From Sipunculus nudus (taxonomy: Eukaryota > Annelida > Sipuncula > Golfingiida > Sipunculidae), in NCBI GenBank assembly GCA_026874595.1, contig CM049313.1, positions 24,984,008 through 25,048,007 on the forward strand: DNA of 64,000 bases, read 5' to 3'. Positions 20,674 through 32,733 of this stretch are shown here, in pieces. The notes beneath the pieces were generated by a model. The model was given only the letters and a program-made list of their open reading frames with translations. It was not told where the DNA came from and searched no databases. Within the stretch, counting starts at the first letter, position 1; every line of letters begins with the position of its first letter. Both the position numbers and the translations under genes were made by a program.

Positions 20674-21902
20674 TTTTTTAGCTCAGCTGACTGTAAGTCA
20701 TGTGAGCTATAGCGATCACTCTTTGTCCGTCGTCCGTCCGGCCATCCGGCCGTCTGTCCGTTAACAAGGCACAAATCGTAACCGCTGGACCTGGAATCTT
20801 CTTACTTTACATCCAGAGAGGTTCATGAAAAATCTCCTTGGAAACCTGGAATTAGGTCTCTGTTACCCATATCCTTGGAGCTATGGGGCCCCAAAGTACC
20901 CCCCCCCCAGAATAGTGAAAAATTTCATACAAAAACTTCAATATCTCAATAACTACATCACTGATGGTCATGATTTTTGGGATACATATTGATCATGAGA
21001 TGTTCAATCAGTTCCTGCAGACTGGTGGCGCCACCTGTATTTTTTTATTTTATACGGATTGTTTTCTCTATTTTTGAGTACTTTAAAAATGTGGACATCT
21101 GTTAACAGGGCACAAATCGTAAAGACTGGACATAGAATCTTCATTCTTAAGATTCTGAGAGACCTATGAAAAGTCTCCATGGAAACCAGAAATTAGGTCT
21201 CTGTTACCCATATCTTTGGAGCTATGGGGCCCCAAAGTACCCCCCAGAATAGTGAAAAATTTCATACAAAAACTTCAATATCTCATTAACTACATCACTG
21301 ATGGTCATGATTTTTGGCATACATATTGATCATGAGATGTTTCATCAGTTCCTGCAGACTGGGTGCGCCACTTCTATTTTTTTTCAAATTTTTACGAATT
21401 ATTTTCTCTATTTTTGAGACCTTTAAAGATGTGGTTATCTGTCAACAGGGTACAAATTGTAACTGGACCTAGAATCTTCATTCTTGTCATGCAAGTAGGC
21501 CCATGAAAAGTGTCTGTGGAAACCTGAAATTATTTCTCTGTTACCCATATCCTTCAAGCTATAGGACTTCAAAGTATCCCTCAGAATAATGGAAAATTTG
21601 ATACAAAAACTGAAATATCTGAACAACTAATCCAGAGACCACCGTGCTTCTTTGCATGGATATTGACCATTCAGTGTTTTTATTAGTTTCTGCAGACTGG
21701 TGGAGCCACCTGTATTTTTTTAAGTTTACGCATTTTTTCTCTATTTTTGAGATATATTAATACAGACACAATCTCAGCCTGTTGGTTCATCTGTTTGATG
21801 CTTAAGTTGAATGGTTATATACTACCAGTCAGATGATAAAATTTCCTTTTGCAAATCTCTTCCCAGTCAGCTAAGCGTCATGATCCATGGGTCACTTGTT
21901 AT
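20674..21902 (+). repeat. 1.2-kb repeat element with three ~335-bp units
   Basis: Begins TTTTTAGCTCAGCTGACTG with TTTGTCCGTCGTCCGTCCGG soon after, and ends CAGTCAGCTAAGCG...GGGTCACTTGTT. Three units share AGGTCTCTGTTACCCATATC, GGAGCTATGGGGCCCCAAAG and TCATACAAAAACTTCAATATC; each ends in a GGTGGCGCCACCTG-type core near 21024, 21357 and 21698. This core links it to the R1 and R2 repeats. No transposase. Confidence 0.75.
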
Positions 21903-21984
21903 AAGTATTAATAACAATAGTTGTAATGTAGGCCTACAAGGCTATCACTATTTTTGCTAGTTAGATGAGTAGTTAGTTGGGGTT

Positions 21985-22385
21985 TTTTTCTTTCCTTAGC
22001 CCCTTCATCATTTCATTAGCTTCCTTTTCGCTCCTTTCTCATCTTTTTGCCTTTCTTCTCTTCTTCTTCCATTTCTCTCTTTTCTTTCCTCTCCTTCCCT
22101 TCTTTTTTCTTCTTCCTTCCCTTTCTCCTTTTTCGTTTCCTTTTCTTTCCTTTCCTCCTCTTTCTTTTTTCTTCTTCCTTCCCTTTCTCCCTTTTCGTTT
22201 CAAAGTCAACAATCGTTTTCTTTTTTCTTTCCTCCACCTTATTTTTTCTTCTTCTTTCCCTTTTTCCTTTTTCTTTTCTTCCCCTTCTTTTTTCCTCTTC
22301 CTTCCCTTTCTCTTCTTCCCTCATCCTTTCTTTCCTTCCCTTTTTCCCTTTCAGATTTTTTTGCCCCCTCCCTTCTTTTTTTTTT
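21985..22385 (+). repeat. ~400-bp polypyrimidine tract ending in a G-run
   Basis: The plus strand is almost entirely C and T, built of TTCCTTTCC/CTTCTTCCC variants, with one break at about 22203-22220. It is followed by a G14-A-G10 run (22386-22410) and GGCCACCTCGCTGGTTACGCCACTG at 22409-22433, the latter resembling a hAT-type terminus on the minus strand. Phe/Leu-rich and Lys/Glu-rich open frames over the tract are artefacts. Confidence 0.85.
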
Positions 22386-22433
22386 GGGGGGGGGGGGGGG
22401 AGGGGGGGGGCCACCTCGCTGGTTACGCCACTG

Positions 22434-23148
22434 CACACAGATTGTTTCAAACAATATCTTGAACGAGATTAAAATGTGGTAACCTTGAGTTTGATATTCA
22501 AGGTAAAATTTTAAATATATTGAATCTTTTGAACACCAACACTTTTTAAGTAAAATCATACCTTTATTCTCTTATTTCTTTCATCAAAGTTCTGAGATGA
22601 TTTTGAAAATTACGGACCTTGACAACGAGCTTCAAGGCCATATCGGACGAAATGCAGGATTATTATTATTGATACAATATATTTGTTCCAAATAAGGTTC
22701 TTATACCAGTTAAAAAACTAATCGAATATCTTACTTTTACCCATGTGGACACATTTTCCTTATCGCAGAAAAAATATTTTAAAATGTACCTGTAGGCATA
22801 ATTTAACTTGCAATCACATTCTGTAAAATTAGGTTTGGTGGAAAGATTATAAAACAGTTCTTAAAATTGAATTTGATAAACACAAAATTGTTTCTATCAT
22901 TTAGTTATGCGTAAAATAAATATCCAGATTCTATCAAAATTCCAATACACTGGAAGTATTTCGTGAAACAAACATTTTGAAAAAAAAATCTGTTTGTTTA
23001 ATAAATACAACTACAATATCTAAATGGAAAGAACAAAACCTTTCTTTTATTTAGCTTTGTGCGATCATATTGAAATGTAAGAGTAATCTATTAGAATAAC
23101 AGAAGTAATAATACTGATTATCATAATAAGAAGATGATCATGATAAAG
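22434..23148. other. unassigned AT-rich spacer
   Basis: No gene or repeat recognised between the pyrimidine and purine tracts. Confidence 0.5.
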
Positions 23149-24232
23149 ATTGTCATTACGAAGAGAGAAGAAGAGTAAGATGAATAATAAAAATGAAAAG
23201 AAGAGTGAGATGGAAATGTAGTGGAGGAGAAGATAATAAGAAGAGGAGTAGGAAGAAATGGAGACAGGAAGAGGTGTAAAAAGGAGAAGAAGAATACATA
23301 AAGAGGAGTTAGAAATTTGAAAAACAAGAAAGACAAGCAAAACTTGGGGAGGAGAGGAAGGAGAATTTGAAGAGTAAGAAGGAAAGATATAAAGAGAGAG
23401 AGTAAAAAGATGGATAAGGAGTAGAAGACAAAGAAACAGAATGAGAAGAAGGGGAGAGGGTGTGCAGGATGAGCAGAAGGGTACGATGAGAAGGGGAGAG
23501 GGTGTGCAGGATGAGAAGAAGGGTACGATGAGAAGGGGAGAGGGTGTGCAGGATGAGCAGAAGGGTACGATGAGAAGGGGAGAGGGTGTGCAGGATGAGC
23601 AGAAGGGTACGATGAGAAGGGGAGAGGGTGTGCAGGATGAGAAGAAGGGTACGATGAGAAGGGGAGAGGGTGTGCAGGATGAGAAGAAGGGTACGATGAG
23701 AAGGGGAGAGGGTGTGCAGGATGAGCAGAAGGGTACGATGAGAAGGGGAGAGGGTGTGCAGGATGAGCAGAAGGGCAAGCTGAAGAGCGAGAAAATCAGA
23801 GAAGGTTAAGAAACAGGAGAAGAAGAGCAAGATTATAAGTAAAAACGGAGGAGACTAAGAAGACGAAGAAGAAGACTAAAGAGGAAGTAGAAACGGAGGA
23901 ACAGCAAGAAAAGGACAATGAAGAGCAAGAAAATGATGTGAAGGGAGAAATAGAGGGAGAAAGAAGCAGGAGGAAAATAAAAGAAGAAAGTTGAAGTAAA
24001 AGGTAAAAAAGGACAGGAAGAATGAGAAGAAGAGTAAAATCAGAGCCAGATGAAGAATGAAGAAAAGCTAAACAAAAAAGATGGCGAAGAAGAGTCAACA
24101 GACGTAGAAGAAGAATATCGAGAAGACGACCAAGGAGAAGAAGAAGGGACAGAAAAGTACAATAGAGATTAGAGAAGAAGAACAGAAGAGTGACAGGAAA
24201 GAGTATGGAAGAGTAAAACTTAAAAAAAATGA
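23149..24232 (+). repeat. ~1.05-kb polypurine region containing a 42-bp minisatellite
   Basis: The plus strand is overwhelmingly A and G (GAAGAAGAG-type variation). It contains the minisatellite at 23440-23785. Compare the opposite-polarity pyrimidine tract at 21985-22385. Such tracts can adopt triplex structures in vitro; nothing shows a function here. Confidence 0.85.
23440..23785 (+). repeat. 42-bp minisatellite, eight copies
   Basis: Unit GATGAGAAGGGGAGAGGGTG plus TGCAGGATGAGMAGAAGGGTAC; copies are nearly identical except one C/A site that in translation alternates Gln, Lys, Gln, Gln, Lys, Lys, Gln, Gln. Being 14 codons long, the array stays open in several frames; a protein is not supported because the open frame begins and ends with the array. 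Confidence 0.9.
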
Positions 24233-25349
24233 TCCCTTGAACAATCTTAAATATTGCAACACGGGAATAGTCCATTCAGGTTTTTTCATTATTTTACAAG
24301 GCTGCATCCATTTGCAAAATCAGACATTCTTACCAAGTTTGGAGTCGTTTAAATTCATCGAATTCAGCACATATTTAAAAATATTAAGACTGATAGTCAA
24401 CAATTTGCAAATGTGGGTAACTTTATCCGTGTACGTATATTTGCTAGGTTCCATGTTAATGTAAAGACGTGTGCATGTAAATTGCTGGTATGGGATTTTG
24501 TTTCACGATTAGAGAGTGTCATCAACTTTTACTCAGTGGTCTCCATTTCAAATTATGCAGCTGTTATCTATATTTTTTTACTACTCTATGTTCAATATTT
24601 TTTACATAATCAATCTTTGACTGATACGCTTTCAAGGTCAATTTACCTGCGTCTCTGTTCATATAAATAGATTGCGTATATATATTCACCAAGGTACTAA
24701 TGAGGCAGCGGTTGTCACTTTCAACAATATAACCAAAAACAATAAATAATTGAGATATCCGGCATCGTTTCGTTAAACGTCTTTGCCAATTCTATGACCT
24801 GGGAATACAAGTTTTCGCATTATGACAACTACAAAATAGATGATTAATAGTTTCTGTTTCGGTGAAAAAATATGATCATAATCTTGCTATATCAATTTCC
24901 ATGAATACAGTTAATTGTGAAGTCCTAAATTGTTGTGAATTACTTTGAACTGGAACTCACAAGAATAAGTATAATGATTTCTATATATATATATATTATT
25001 ACATATTTCTGTCCTGTTTTACTCCATCAAATTTACTCACAAAGTTTCTTTTTGCCGATGGTTCTTCACATAAATTGTATAGCAGCATATAATATACCTT
25101 ATTTGATTTTAAAAATTGTAGGTTGGCCAACTTACTATTACATACAATGTTGTCAGAGCACCTTTATTTGTCAACTTGTGTAACATTATAAGCAGTAAGA
25201 GAAAACCGCTTCGGTGGAAATGAACATAATAGCGAATTGTTTAACTTCCAGACACAGCTGTTATATTTGTCTTCTGGTAATATATCATTAGGTTGTTTTA
25301 CACAACCATTTCCATCGACTGAATCTGCAATATGATTTATACCAACCTT
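24233..25349. other. unassigned AT-rich sequence
   Basis: Short open frames only; a small TA tract at 24983-24997. Confidence 0.5.
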
Positions 25350-26169
25350 GCCCAGCTAGCTAAAGTTTACGGACTGGTAATATAATTGTTTAATTTGCCA
25401 GAGAGGTTGGTCTAGTACTTCGTCTGGAGTTTCTGGGGTACAGCTTGCAAACTGAGACCATACATGAAACGCTTTCTTATAGAAAGACAACTTGTATGAC
25501 ACTACACTGTTAACATCAAAATTAGTTCCCACGTTCAATATATGGACTCCAGTTTTCAATAAACAATAAAATAATTTTCATTTTTTTAAATTTTACCATC
25601 TTATATTTTTTTTAATCCATATGATTGGTTGAGTTTTATATTTTAATTCGTAATCTGGTAATCTAATTCCTCCAATACTATAATCCCCAATTAATGATTT
25701 GTCTTTCACTTTTGGCCGCCGCCCATTCCAGATAAGGTTGGTAATAAGCTCTTCTTTTTTTTATTCTTCACCGGAGGATCAATTATATTGCTAACATAAT
25801 ATATTTGTGACATCCCTAATGACTGGACAATTTCTTTTCTCCCGTAAATCGTTACTCTCCTACATCTCCACAGGTTCAAAGTATGACTAAGTTTACCTAT
25901 AACCTTTACAAAAATTAGTTTTACAGAAGGGTCTCTATTTTAGCTGTAATATATGCCTAATGCTTCAATGGCTTTCGTTGTTAGGTTGGTCCATGAGAAC
26001 TCTCCAATCTTTTCGGATGAATTTCTACTTGAACCTATCCATGCAATTTCTTATTTACTTTTGTTTTAATTCTTATGTAGTGAAAGTTGAAAACTCGGCG
26101 ATAATGGATAGCAAATATTAAAGTGAGCTGGTATCTTTTAAGAAATAACTGGCATCGTCCGCTCAAAGG

Positions 26170-26670
26170 CACTGATTTATGACATTATAATCAATGCTAA
26201 TTCCTTTTTATATTATCATTATCTAACTTTGGCTGATAAAATATCTGTAGCAAACAAGAAGAGATAAGGAGCCAGGGGGTCACCTTGTTGGGCTCCCCTC
26301 AGTAGTGTGAAATATCCTGTTGATTCACCAAAATTCTCACAGCTTTCGGCATTGTATACAATATTCTAACCCATTTTATGAAAGTTTTAGGAAAATCAAA
26401 ACGCTCAAGAACTGTAAATAGAAATGTATAATCCAAACTTTTGAAGGCTGCTGCAAAGTCTGCAGCGAAAAAGATGCCTTTCATGTTTTCTGTCTTAGTA
26501 TATTCCAATTTATCTGATATAAGCGTGTTAGCCTCTGCTATTGACCTTCTAGGTACAAACGCATACTGATCGGTATCAATCAATTTAAACAAGATCGGCT
26601 TAATACGCGATACAAGAACTTTACAAATAAGTTTTGTGTCAGTATAAGACTGATGGGTCTCCACCCACTT
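26170..26670 (-). pseudogene. LINE reverse transcriptase fragment
   Basis: From about 26640 leftward the frame reads K-L-I-C-K-V-L-V-S-R-I-K-P-I-L, D-Q-Y-A-F-V-P-R-R-S-I-A, then motif A as A-A-D-F-A-A-A-F-K-S-L-D-Y, and after a stop, L-L-R-G-A-Q-Q-G-D-P-L-A-P-Y-L-F, the motif B region. These are standard LINE RT motifs. The catalytic Asp of motif A is preserved, but frames are broken on either side. Confidence 0.8.
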
Positions 26671-27416
26671 AACAGTCGACTATCATTGCCTTATTTCTCA
26701 ATGAGGGTGATGACAGCCTGATTTTGGCTTGGACTCAGAGACCCACATTTGTACATATAGAATGTCAAAAATGCTATTATAAATTCTTTCGGAAGCTCAT
26801 CATTGGCGGGTGTTTTTCCATTGCGCATATCTTTTATGGAGTTCTGCTATTGTTATAGGAGATTCTATGAAGTCTTTTCAGTCCCACTTAAAGTTTGAAC
26901 ATTTACATTTTGAAGATAATTTCTACAATCTTCTTCGGTAAAATTACTTTCCTTATATACTTATCTCATCTAAAAATGAGTTAAATTCCATAAAAATGCT
27001 AGTTACATCTGTTATTTCTTCATCATTAATTAACAACTTTCTAATATGGCTTTTATATTTCTGGGTTTTTTTTTTCAGATTTAGAAAATACTGTGTTTCT
27101 TTCATCCTCCTCCGACCATTGTATAACGAGATCTTATTATTAAACCGTCAGTGATTTTTTCATACTTTTGGTCAAGTTTACTTTTATATTCCCTATAAAG
27201 TTTGCAGTTCAAAGTATCGTCTGATAACGTGTTTTCAATAGATTTTACTTCTAACCCTGGACGATCTTCCGCGCTTTCAATTTTGAGTATGCAGTCGTAA
27301 ATTCCCTGATTTTGAACTTTAAGTACTCCCAGAGTTTAACAAAAAAATTTTCCTGAAGGAAATATTTCATTCTACGAGGTATATTTCGATTCAACTCCTC
27401 TACATACTGGCAGTCG

Positions 27417-28270
27417 TCAAGCAATATTAAACTTCAAATGGGAAGGCCCATACTTTGCGTTTGAAAATCTATTTATCTCCACTAAAATGAAAGAGTGATC
27501 CGAGGACAGGCCCAGTAAAATATTGTAATTCATAATGTAAGGTTTTAAGTTTATTTGACAACAGAAAATAATCAAGTCATCTTTGGATAAATTGAACAAG
27601 AGTTCTCCAGGTGTAGTTGTTACAATTAGGATGCTGTGTTCTCCAAATATCAACAAGGTCACTTTCTACTATAAGATCTTCTATTAATGAGATTGTCCGC
27701 ATTTTTGGCGTGTAATTACCCCCTTGGGCATCAGCATTTAAAACTGCACAGTTAAAATCCCCACCTATTATAACAGAAAGGGATTCGTAATCTTAAAAGG
27801 CTCTAATTTCTGAGGTTATGCGTTTCATAAATCCAATCTGTTCATTTTCTTTATTTGGCATATAAATATTAATTAATAACAAGTGACCTATGGGTCATGA
27901 CACTCAGCTGACTGACATGTTGACAATATGTCCTTGCACAGGCAACTAATTAAGATAATGTAGGTGGCATCATGGTTCATGCATATTAGGTCAGGTTCAT
28001 AAAGACCCATAAGCACACCAAATTTGATGACAATCCATCCCGCTGTTCCTGAGGAATCTGGCAATTTGTGTGTATTTTGCATTTTTTTCTGGCGAGCTCA
28101 AACATGGACTGTAACGCATAACATGAAAACATACACTTTCATTTCCCCCATGTTTTGAAAACCAATTAAGGATTTTTCTTCTTTTCTTCTTTTCCTATAA
28201 TCCCCAAGTCCTCTAACATTTTGAGAATGTAGCTTAATTTTCAGTTCTGACAGGTTAACATTTGCCAATA
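27417..28270 (-). pseudogene. LINE endonuclease remnant, interrupted
   Basis: The N-terminal motif L-H-S-Q-N-V-R-G-L-G-D-Y-R-K-R-R-K at about 28248-28195 corresponds to the S-x-N-V-R-G-L start of APE-type endonucleases; the C-terminal S-S-D-H-S-F-I-L-V-E-I at about 27505-27470 corresponds to the S-D-H-S active-site motif. About 210 bp of unrelated repeat separates them, and frames change several times. Confidence 0.65.
27878..28090 (-). repeat. repeat fragment inserted in the LINE endonuclease
   Basis: Begins AACAAGTGACCTATGGGTCA, a 37-bp block (27878-27914) that matches the complement of 21864-21900 with four differences, i.e. the end of the 20.7-21.9 kb element. It continues with sequence typical of dispersed tandem repeats (AAATTTGATGACAATCCATC). 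The right limit is approximate. Confidence 0.5.
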
Positions 28271-28934
28271 TAGTAACGAAATCCTTTCGATCCGAAAGAA
28301 TCATTGAGACAACCTCGAACATGAACCTTTTGTGTTCCATACAGCAAATACCCATCGAATATTGTAGCAGCTCAGAATTAAACCTAGGCATAACAAACGT
28401 CTCAGATAAACCTTTGATATAAACATGAACAACATATGAACAGATAATTGAAAATAAAGTGAAGTTCGTACAGTCGGGCGCTTCAAGTATAATACCGCGG
28501 GGAATTCACTTCGGTCCCCCTCCCTCTCAAAAGCAAAATCACATACACAGCGTTTTAAGTCATGGCCTGATTCCGTCTGTATGGATCGTTGCCACGGTCA
28601 AGCCTCGGATTGTTCATGCCATGTCGTGAGGTCTCCGCGTGGGCGGTAATTTTTCCACGGACAAGGTGTTCCCTTTGGACTGTTCTTGTATTTAATCACT
28701 AGAGGGAACGTGCAAGGTATAAACGCGAGCTTTCCCTTTTTGCGCATTCTTTAATTCATTGGATTAACTACTTATAAAATACCTCTTGTGCGCGGATGTA
28801 CGTCGTCAGTAAAATATATGCGGTTTCCCTTTTCTCTTAACATTGACACTGACACCTTTGGTATAGAATCTCTGTCATTAAGGTTTTTCATGTGACATGA
28901 ATTGGTCTCGCTCGTTGCATGAGGCGTACCTGTT

Positions 28935-29393
28935 TGACTATCGGACCGACCAGAACTGTATATCTGGAACTGGATCCATTCCTATTTCTGTGGCCAGGAA
29001 GTGATTTACAAAAACAAGACTGTCTGCTTCGTGTCCTGTACCTTCTGAACCTTCTGGAATATTGTGAATCACTAGATTGTTGGCTCCCAGGCGGTTAATT
29101 AAATAAATTATTTCCTGTTTCATTTCCCGGAATTCAAATTTAGACACATACTTTTCTTCATTACTGTCTGACACTTCATTTCCTCAAACTCAGTCTCTAT
29201 GTACGACACGCCCCTTTCTAAGTCTTCAACCTGTGTTTACACTGCTGCCAACTTATCTTCTACTTTAGTTACTCTTTCCACAAAGGAATTAAGTGTTGTC
29301 TGCATATCATCTATTTTGTCCATCTTTTTCATTATCATTTCCAAAATTTCTTGATCAGTCATGTTTGACACTTGGGATGCTACTGTAGACATT
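28935..29393 (-). pseudogene. LINE ORF1 remnant
   Basis: Starts M-S-T-V-A-S-Q-V-S-N-M-T-D-Q-E-I at 29393. The first ~55 codons have heptad-like spacing of a coiled coil (M-K-K-M-D-K-I-D-D-M), then a stop near 29237 and a frameshift near 29175. The next frame (29174-28938) reads N-N-L-V-I-H-N-I-P-E-G-S-E-G, the start of the RRM-like fold of L1-type ORF1 proteins, which bind element RNA. Broken and truncated. Confidence 0.6.
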
Positions 29394-29439
29394 TTAAACG
29401 GTCCCTTACAACTGATCTAACTGATGTAAACAAAGTGTT

Positions 29440-30266
29440 AAGTATAAGATTAATGTAAAGAAAGCCTGTGGACCCGACAAAATCAGTGGCAGATTAATTA
29501 AAACCTGCAGAAATAGTTTGTCCTTCATCATACATCACATTTTTCAATTGTCTCTCTCCTTATGTAAACTACCAAAATTATGGAAGACCGCAGAAATAAT
29601 TCAAGTCGCCAAAAATAACTCTCCTAAAGTGATGAATGATCTTAGGCCTGTTGCACTTACATCTATTCTCGCAACATCTTTGGAGCGAATAGTTCTTAAC
29701 AAATTACTTCCAATTGTTAAATCAATGCTAGATCAACATCAGTTTGCATATTCATCAAACAAATGCACAAGCGACGCAATTGCCACATTAACTCATTATA
29801 TTTATCAACACTTAGACAGGGACCCCAGAAATTATGCCAGATCACTTTTCATTGATTATTCTTTAGCCTTCAATACAATACAGCCACAGATATAATCATA
29901 AATACTGGTGCTCCACAAGACTGTGTTCTGTCAGCAGTCCTTTTTATTCTTTATACAAATAATTTGCCTTCATATCAAAGTCATGAATGACACAACACAT
30001 CCCCTATATTCAGAGTTCCGTTTTTATTTGCTGTTTTGAATAATGTGTTTACCTGCAGAATTATCAGTTTTATCACTTTACATGCTTATTTTTACATGCA
30101 TAGTCAATATGTTATGTGTAATTTTTTATGTATTTTATGTATTATTTTTATGTATTTATCTATTTACTTATTTATTTTTTATGTAATGAATTGTAAGTCA
30201 ATCAAAAAATTCCTGGAACTGAAGGCTAATAAATGTTATCTCATCTTATTTTATCTTATCTTATAA
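29440..30266 (+). mobile_element. second LINE fragment (Rex1/CR1-like), internally deleted, with TTATC-type tail
   Basis: Plus-strand RT: C-G-P-D-K-I-S-G near 29470, L-R-P-V-A-L-T-S-I near 29645, Q-F-A-Y-S-S-N-K-C-T-S-D-A-I, and motif A as F-I-D-Y-S-L-A-F-N-T-I-Q near 29850. It then jumps to N-T-G-A-P-Q-D-C-V-L-S (motif B), losing the stretch between, and lacks the Y-A-D-D region. The 3' end carries a degenerate (TTATC/TTATT) tail at about 30235-30266, as in several LINE clades. It lies head to head with the minus-strand LINE. Confidence 0.75.
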
Positions 30267-32733
30267 AGACAGCCTATTGAGAGTCAGTTCAGGTTTAATT
30301 GTCTTTACACGGAGCTGGTGATCTGCAGGCAATGTTGGCGCGATATACTTGTACTTTAGGTAGTATGACTGTAATACGAGTGATGTCTCACCAAACCAAT
30401 GGTAACTGCCCCCTCCAGATTTGTATAGATAGTCCAGAGATATGATAAATTATTCCAGAAAATGTTCAGTCCATTCAGACTGATATTTCCCATTTATTTT
30501 CGACATAAACGGAGGAGGCCCGTAAAGTGCGTCTCACCCCAGCGCTATCGTGACCTTGATAGGGCTGGAGTGGAAAAAGGTGGTCTGTCTTTTAAAAGTA
30601 ATGATGCTTTGGACTGGGCTTTCAACTATGTCACTATTTTTGAAAAATCCTAAGATATCCTCCAGGGGGAAAGTCCTGGTTTTGGGGAACATCCATAATG
30701 GCCGCCGTAAGAAGGATTCAATCATTCTTTATTGATCAAAAGGATACAACTGATCTTATTTTGCGTATTTGTGGCATCTAAAGGCCATTACATGGGGTTG
30801 GTAGAAAGGTAGGGGTGGCAAAGGATTGGGCTGGGGTGCAAAAGGTGGTCTGTCTTTTAAATGTAATTCATGATGCTTTAGGCTGGGCTTTCAACTATAT
30901 CACGTATACTCGCACCACGATTCCTTATTGTCGCCCTTCATCATCTTCTGTTCTGCTATTCATACCGTGACGGTAACCAGCTGAAACGAACTGTTCTTAG
31001 ACGCATTGAACAAGCATCCCGGACCTAACAAAGGTGTTTCTCCTATGCAGCCGAAAATGTTGACCATAAGATCTGCACACAGGATGATTATAACTTCAGT
31101 GGCGTGGCCCTGATTCCTATATATGGTCTTCCCCGTCATGCAGGTCAGGTCGGCTGATCCCCATGCAGAGAAAAGGCGACGTCATCTGATTTGGCCAAAC
31201 CTGGAAGAATACAGACCTAATACTACAAGGCCGAAAATCATGGAATAACCTCAGTGACCTATCAGCTCTTCAACCTCAAGGCTAAGAACAGGTTTGAAAA
31301 TCTTGTTATCTTGGAAGACATCTACCCTGTTTGGCTTTCCATAGCCTGATTATCAGGAATAATGCAGGGTGTACTTCATGGGCACCACTCCACTAAGGCC
31401 GCAAAATTTTTCTGCATATAAAAATTGACATGAAAACCAGAGACAGCAAAAAAAAACCCTGACGTTTGTTAGCATGTATGGCAGCATGGAATCAACAAAA
31501 TGGTTACCTTTGTCACTGGGAGCGATCTCAGAAGAGTTGTTTAACATTTAGATGTTTTCATCATTGATGTGTTTTCTTGGATGATTTGGACACTTCATGT
31601 CATGATGGAATTGTATGAGTTGATATATACCCCAAAAGCAGTTTTCCATATATATATGCTCGGTGGCAAATCCGTTACCAGGTCAGTTCATATATACATT
31701 ATAGATTATATTTTAAGGTGATGCATTAGTAGATGCAACCCTCATTACCCTGTTGCTGACAAAATGCACGAAATGCCTTTCTGTCATATTAACCTAACAA
31801 ATCATATGACACTGAGGATGAAGCAACATATTTGGCAGAAGCACCAACGAGGTTACTAAATGACCAAGCTGCAAATATAAGAACTGGAGGGAGCCCATGG
31901 TGGAGGGTACTCTGTCTGCTAAAGAGGTCTGTCTGTCCAAAGTCTTAAAATGAATCAAAGCCAGTCTTCAGATGCATGATAAGACAAAGAAAATGTCCTC
32001 CAGACCAGAAGTCTTTCAGTCCATTCTACCCTGAATGGCAACCTCAGGCCACAACCTTTACATTTTATATGCCAGGCAAATATCTGCAGCAGATGAACGG
32101 CCGCAAGCCTCAATATTTTGATGCGAATCAACGAAGTGATCGTACGTGCACAGGTCTGTCACCTGGTCTGGTCGTAAGCAGGCTCTAATGAGGATGTTGC
32201 AGGCCAGTGTGGATTTACAGAGCAATATCTCCTGCTGTGGCTGCTATCAACGGTTGTTTGTGCACAGGTAAACCAGCAAGTGATGGCTACGAGAGAAAAC
32301 TACAACGCTGTGAAGCAAAACCAGGGCACCAGAAAGACGAGACAAATTTGTCAGAGATGGTCAGGACACATTTTCAGTTCTCTTGTATCTGCAGGAACAA
32401 CATCCGCTCTGTAATGAACCAGGTCTGTTTTACTTTAAGTCTATTTTAGTATATTTTCCTACTTTACTTTTTAGTCTATTTATTCTTTGTGATGAGCTGT
32501 ACTTACCCGAGGTCCAGATATTCAAGGAAGGATACTATTCAACACGGTGTTTTCCACAGTGCGTAAGCTATGCAGTACTAGCCAGCTAATCTTACACTGT
32601 AAAAGAGCGAAGCTTGCATCTTCCATCAATAATACGATGCACTGATATTCAGTAAACTTGTTTTAAATCAGTCATTTGTACTGAATTGTGCGAACGTTTC
32701 CTTATTATACACCTACGTTTTAAAAGAACCTGG
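30267..32733. other. unassigned sequence with a ~75-bp direct duplication
   Basis: Segments 30559-30633 and 30825-30903 are duplicates sharing GGTGGTCTGTCTTTTAAA and CTGGGCTTTCAACTAT. Several short open frames, none recognisable. It could be a decayed gene or transposon. Confidence 0.45.

Larger units (their letters stand above)
25350..29395 (-). mobile_element. non-LTR retrotransposon (L1/Tx1-like LINE), decayed, minus strand
   Basis: Reading leftward from 29395: an ORF1 with coiled coil and RRM-like segment, an apurinic-type endonuclease beginning near 28240, a linker near 27010-27380, the reverse transcriptase (about 26170-26670), and a C-terminal segment ending near 25356. All parts carry stops and frameshifts. 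The endonuclease is interrupted by foreign repeat sequence at about 27878-28090. The two-ORF layout with an APE-type endonuclease fits the L1/Tx1 group. Confidence 0.8.

Noticed and set aside
22409-22433. Possible hAT end CAGTGGCGTAACCAGCGAGG (minus strand)
   Set aside because: No partner end within several hundred bases to the left; recorded only with the pyrimidine tract.
21977-22462. 161-codon Phe/Leu-rich frame and antisense Lys/Glu-rich frame
   Set aside because: Low-complexity polypyrimidine tract; several frames are open at once and ends coincide with the tract.
23440-23785. CRISPR-like appearance of regular repeats
   Set aside because: Units are contiguous with no unique spacers and the DNA is eukaryotic; it is a minisatellite.
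23065-24275. Long open frames over the GA-rich region
   Set aside because: Purine-only DNA lacks most stop codons in one direction and the 42-bp repeat length is a multiple of three; no non-repeat coding sequence adjoins.
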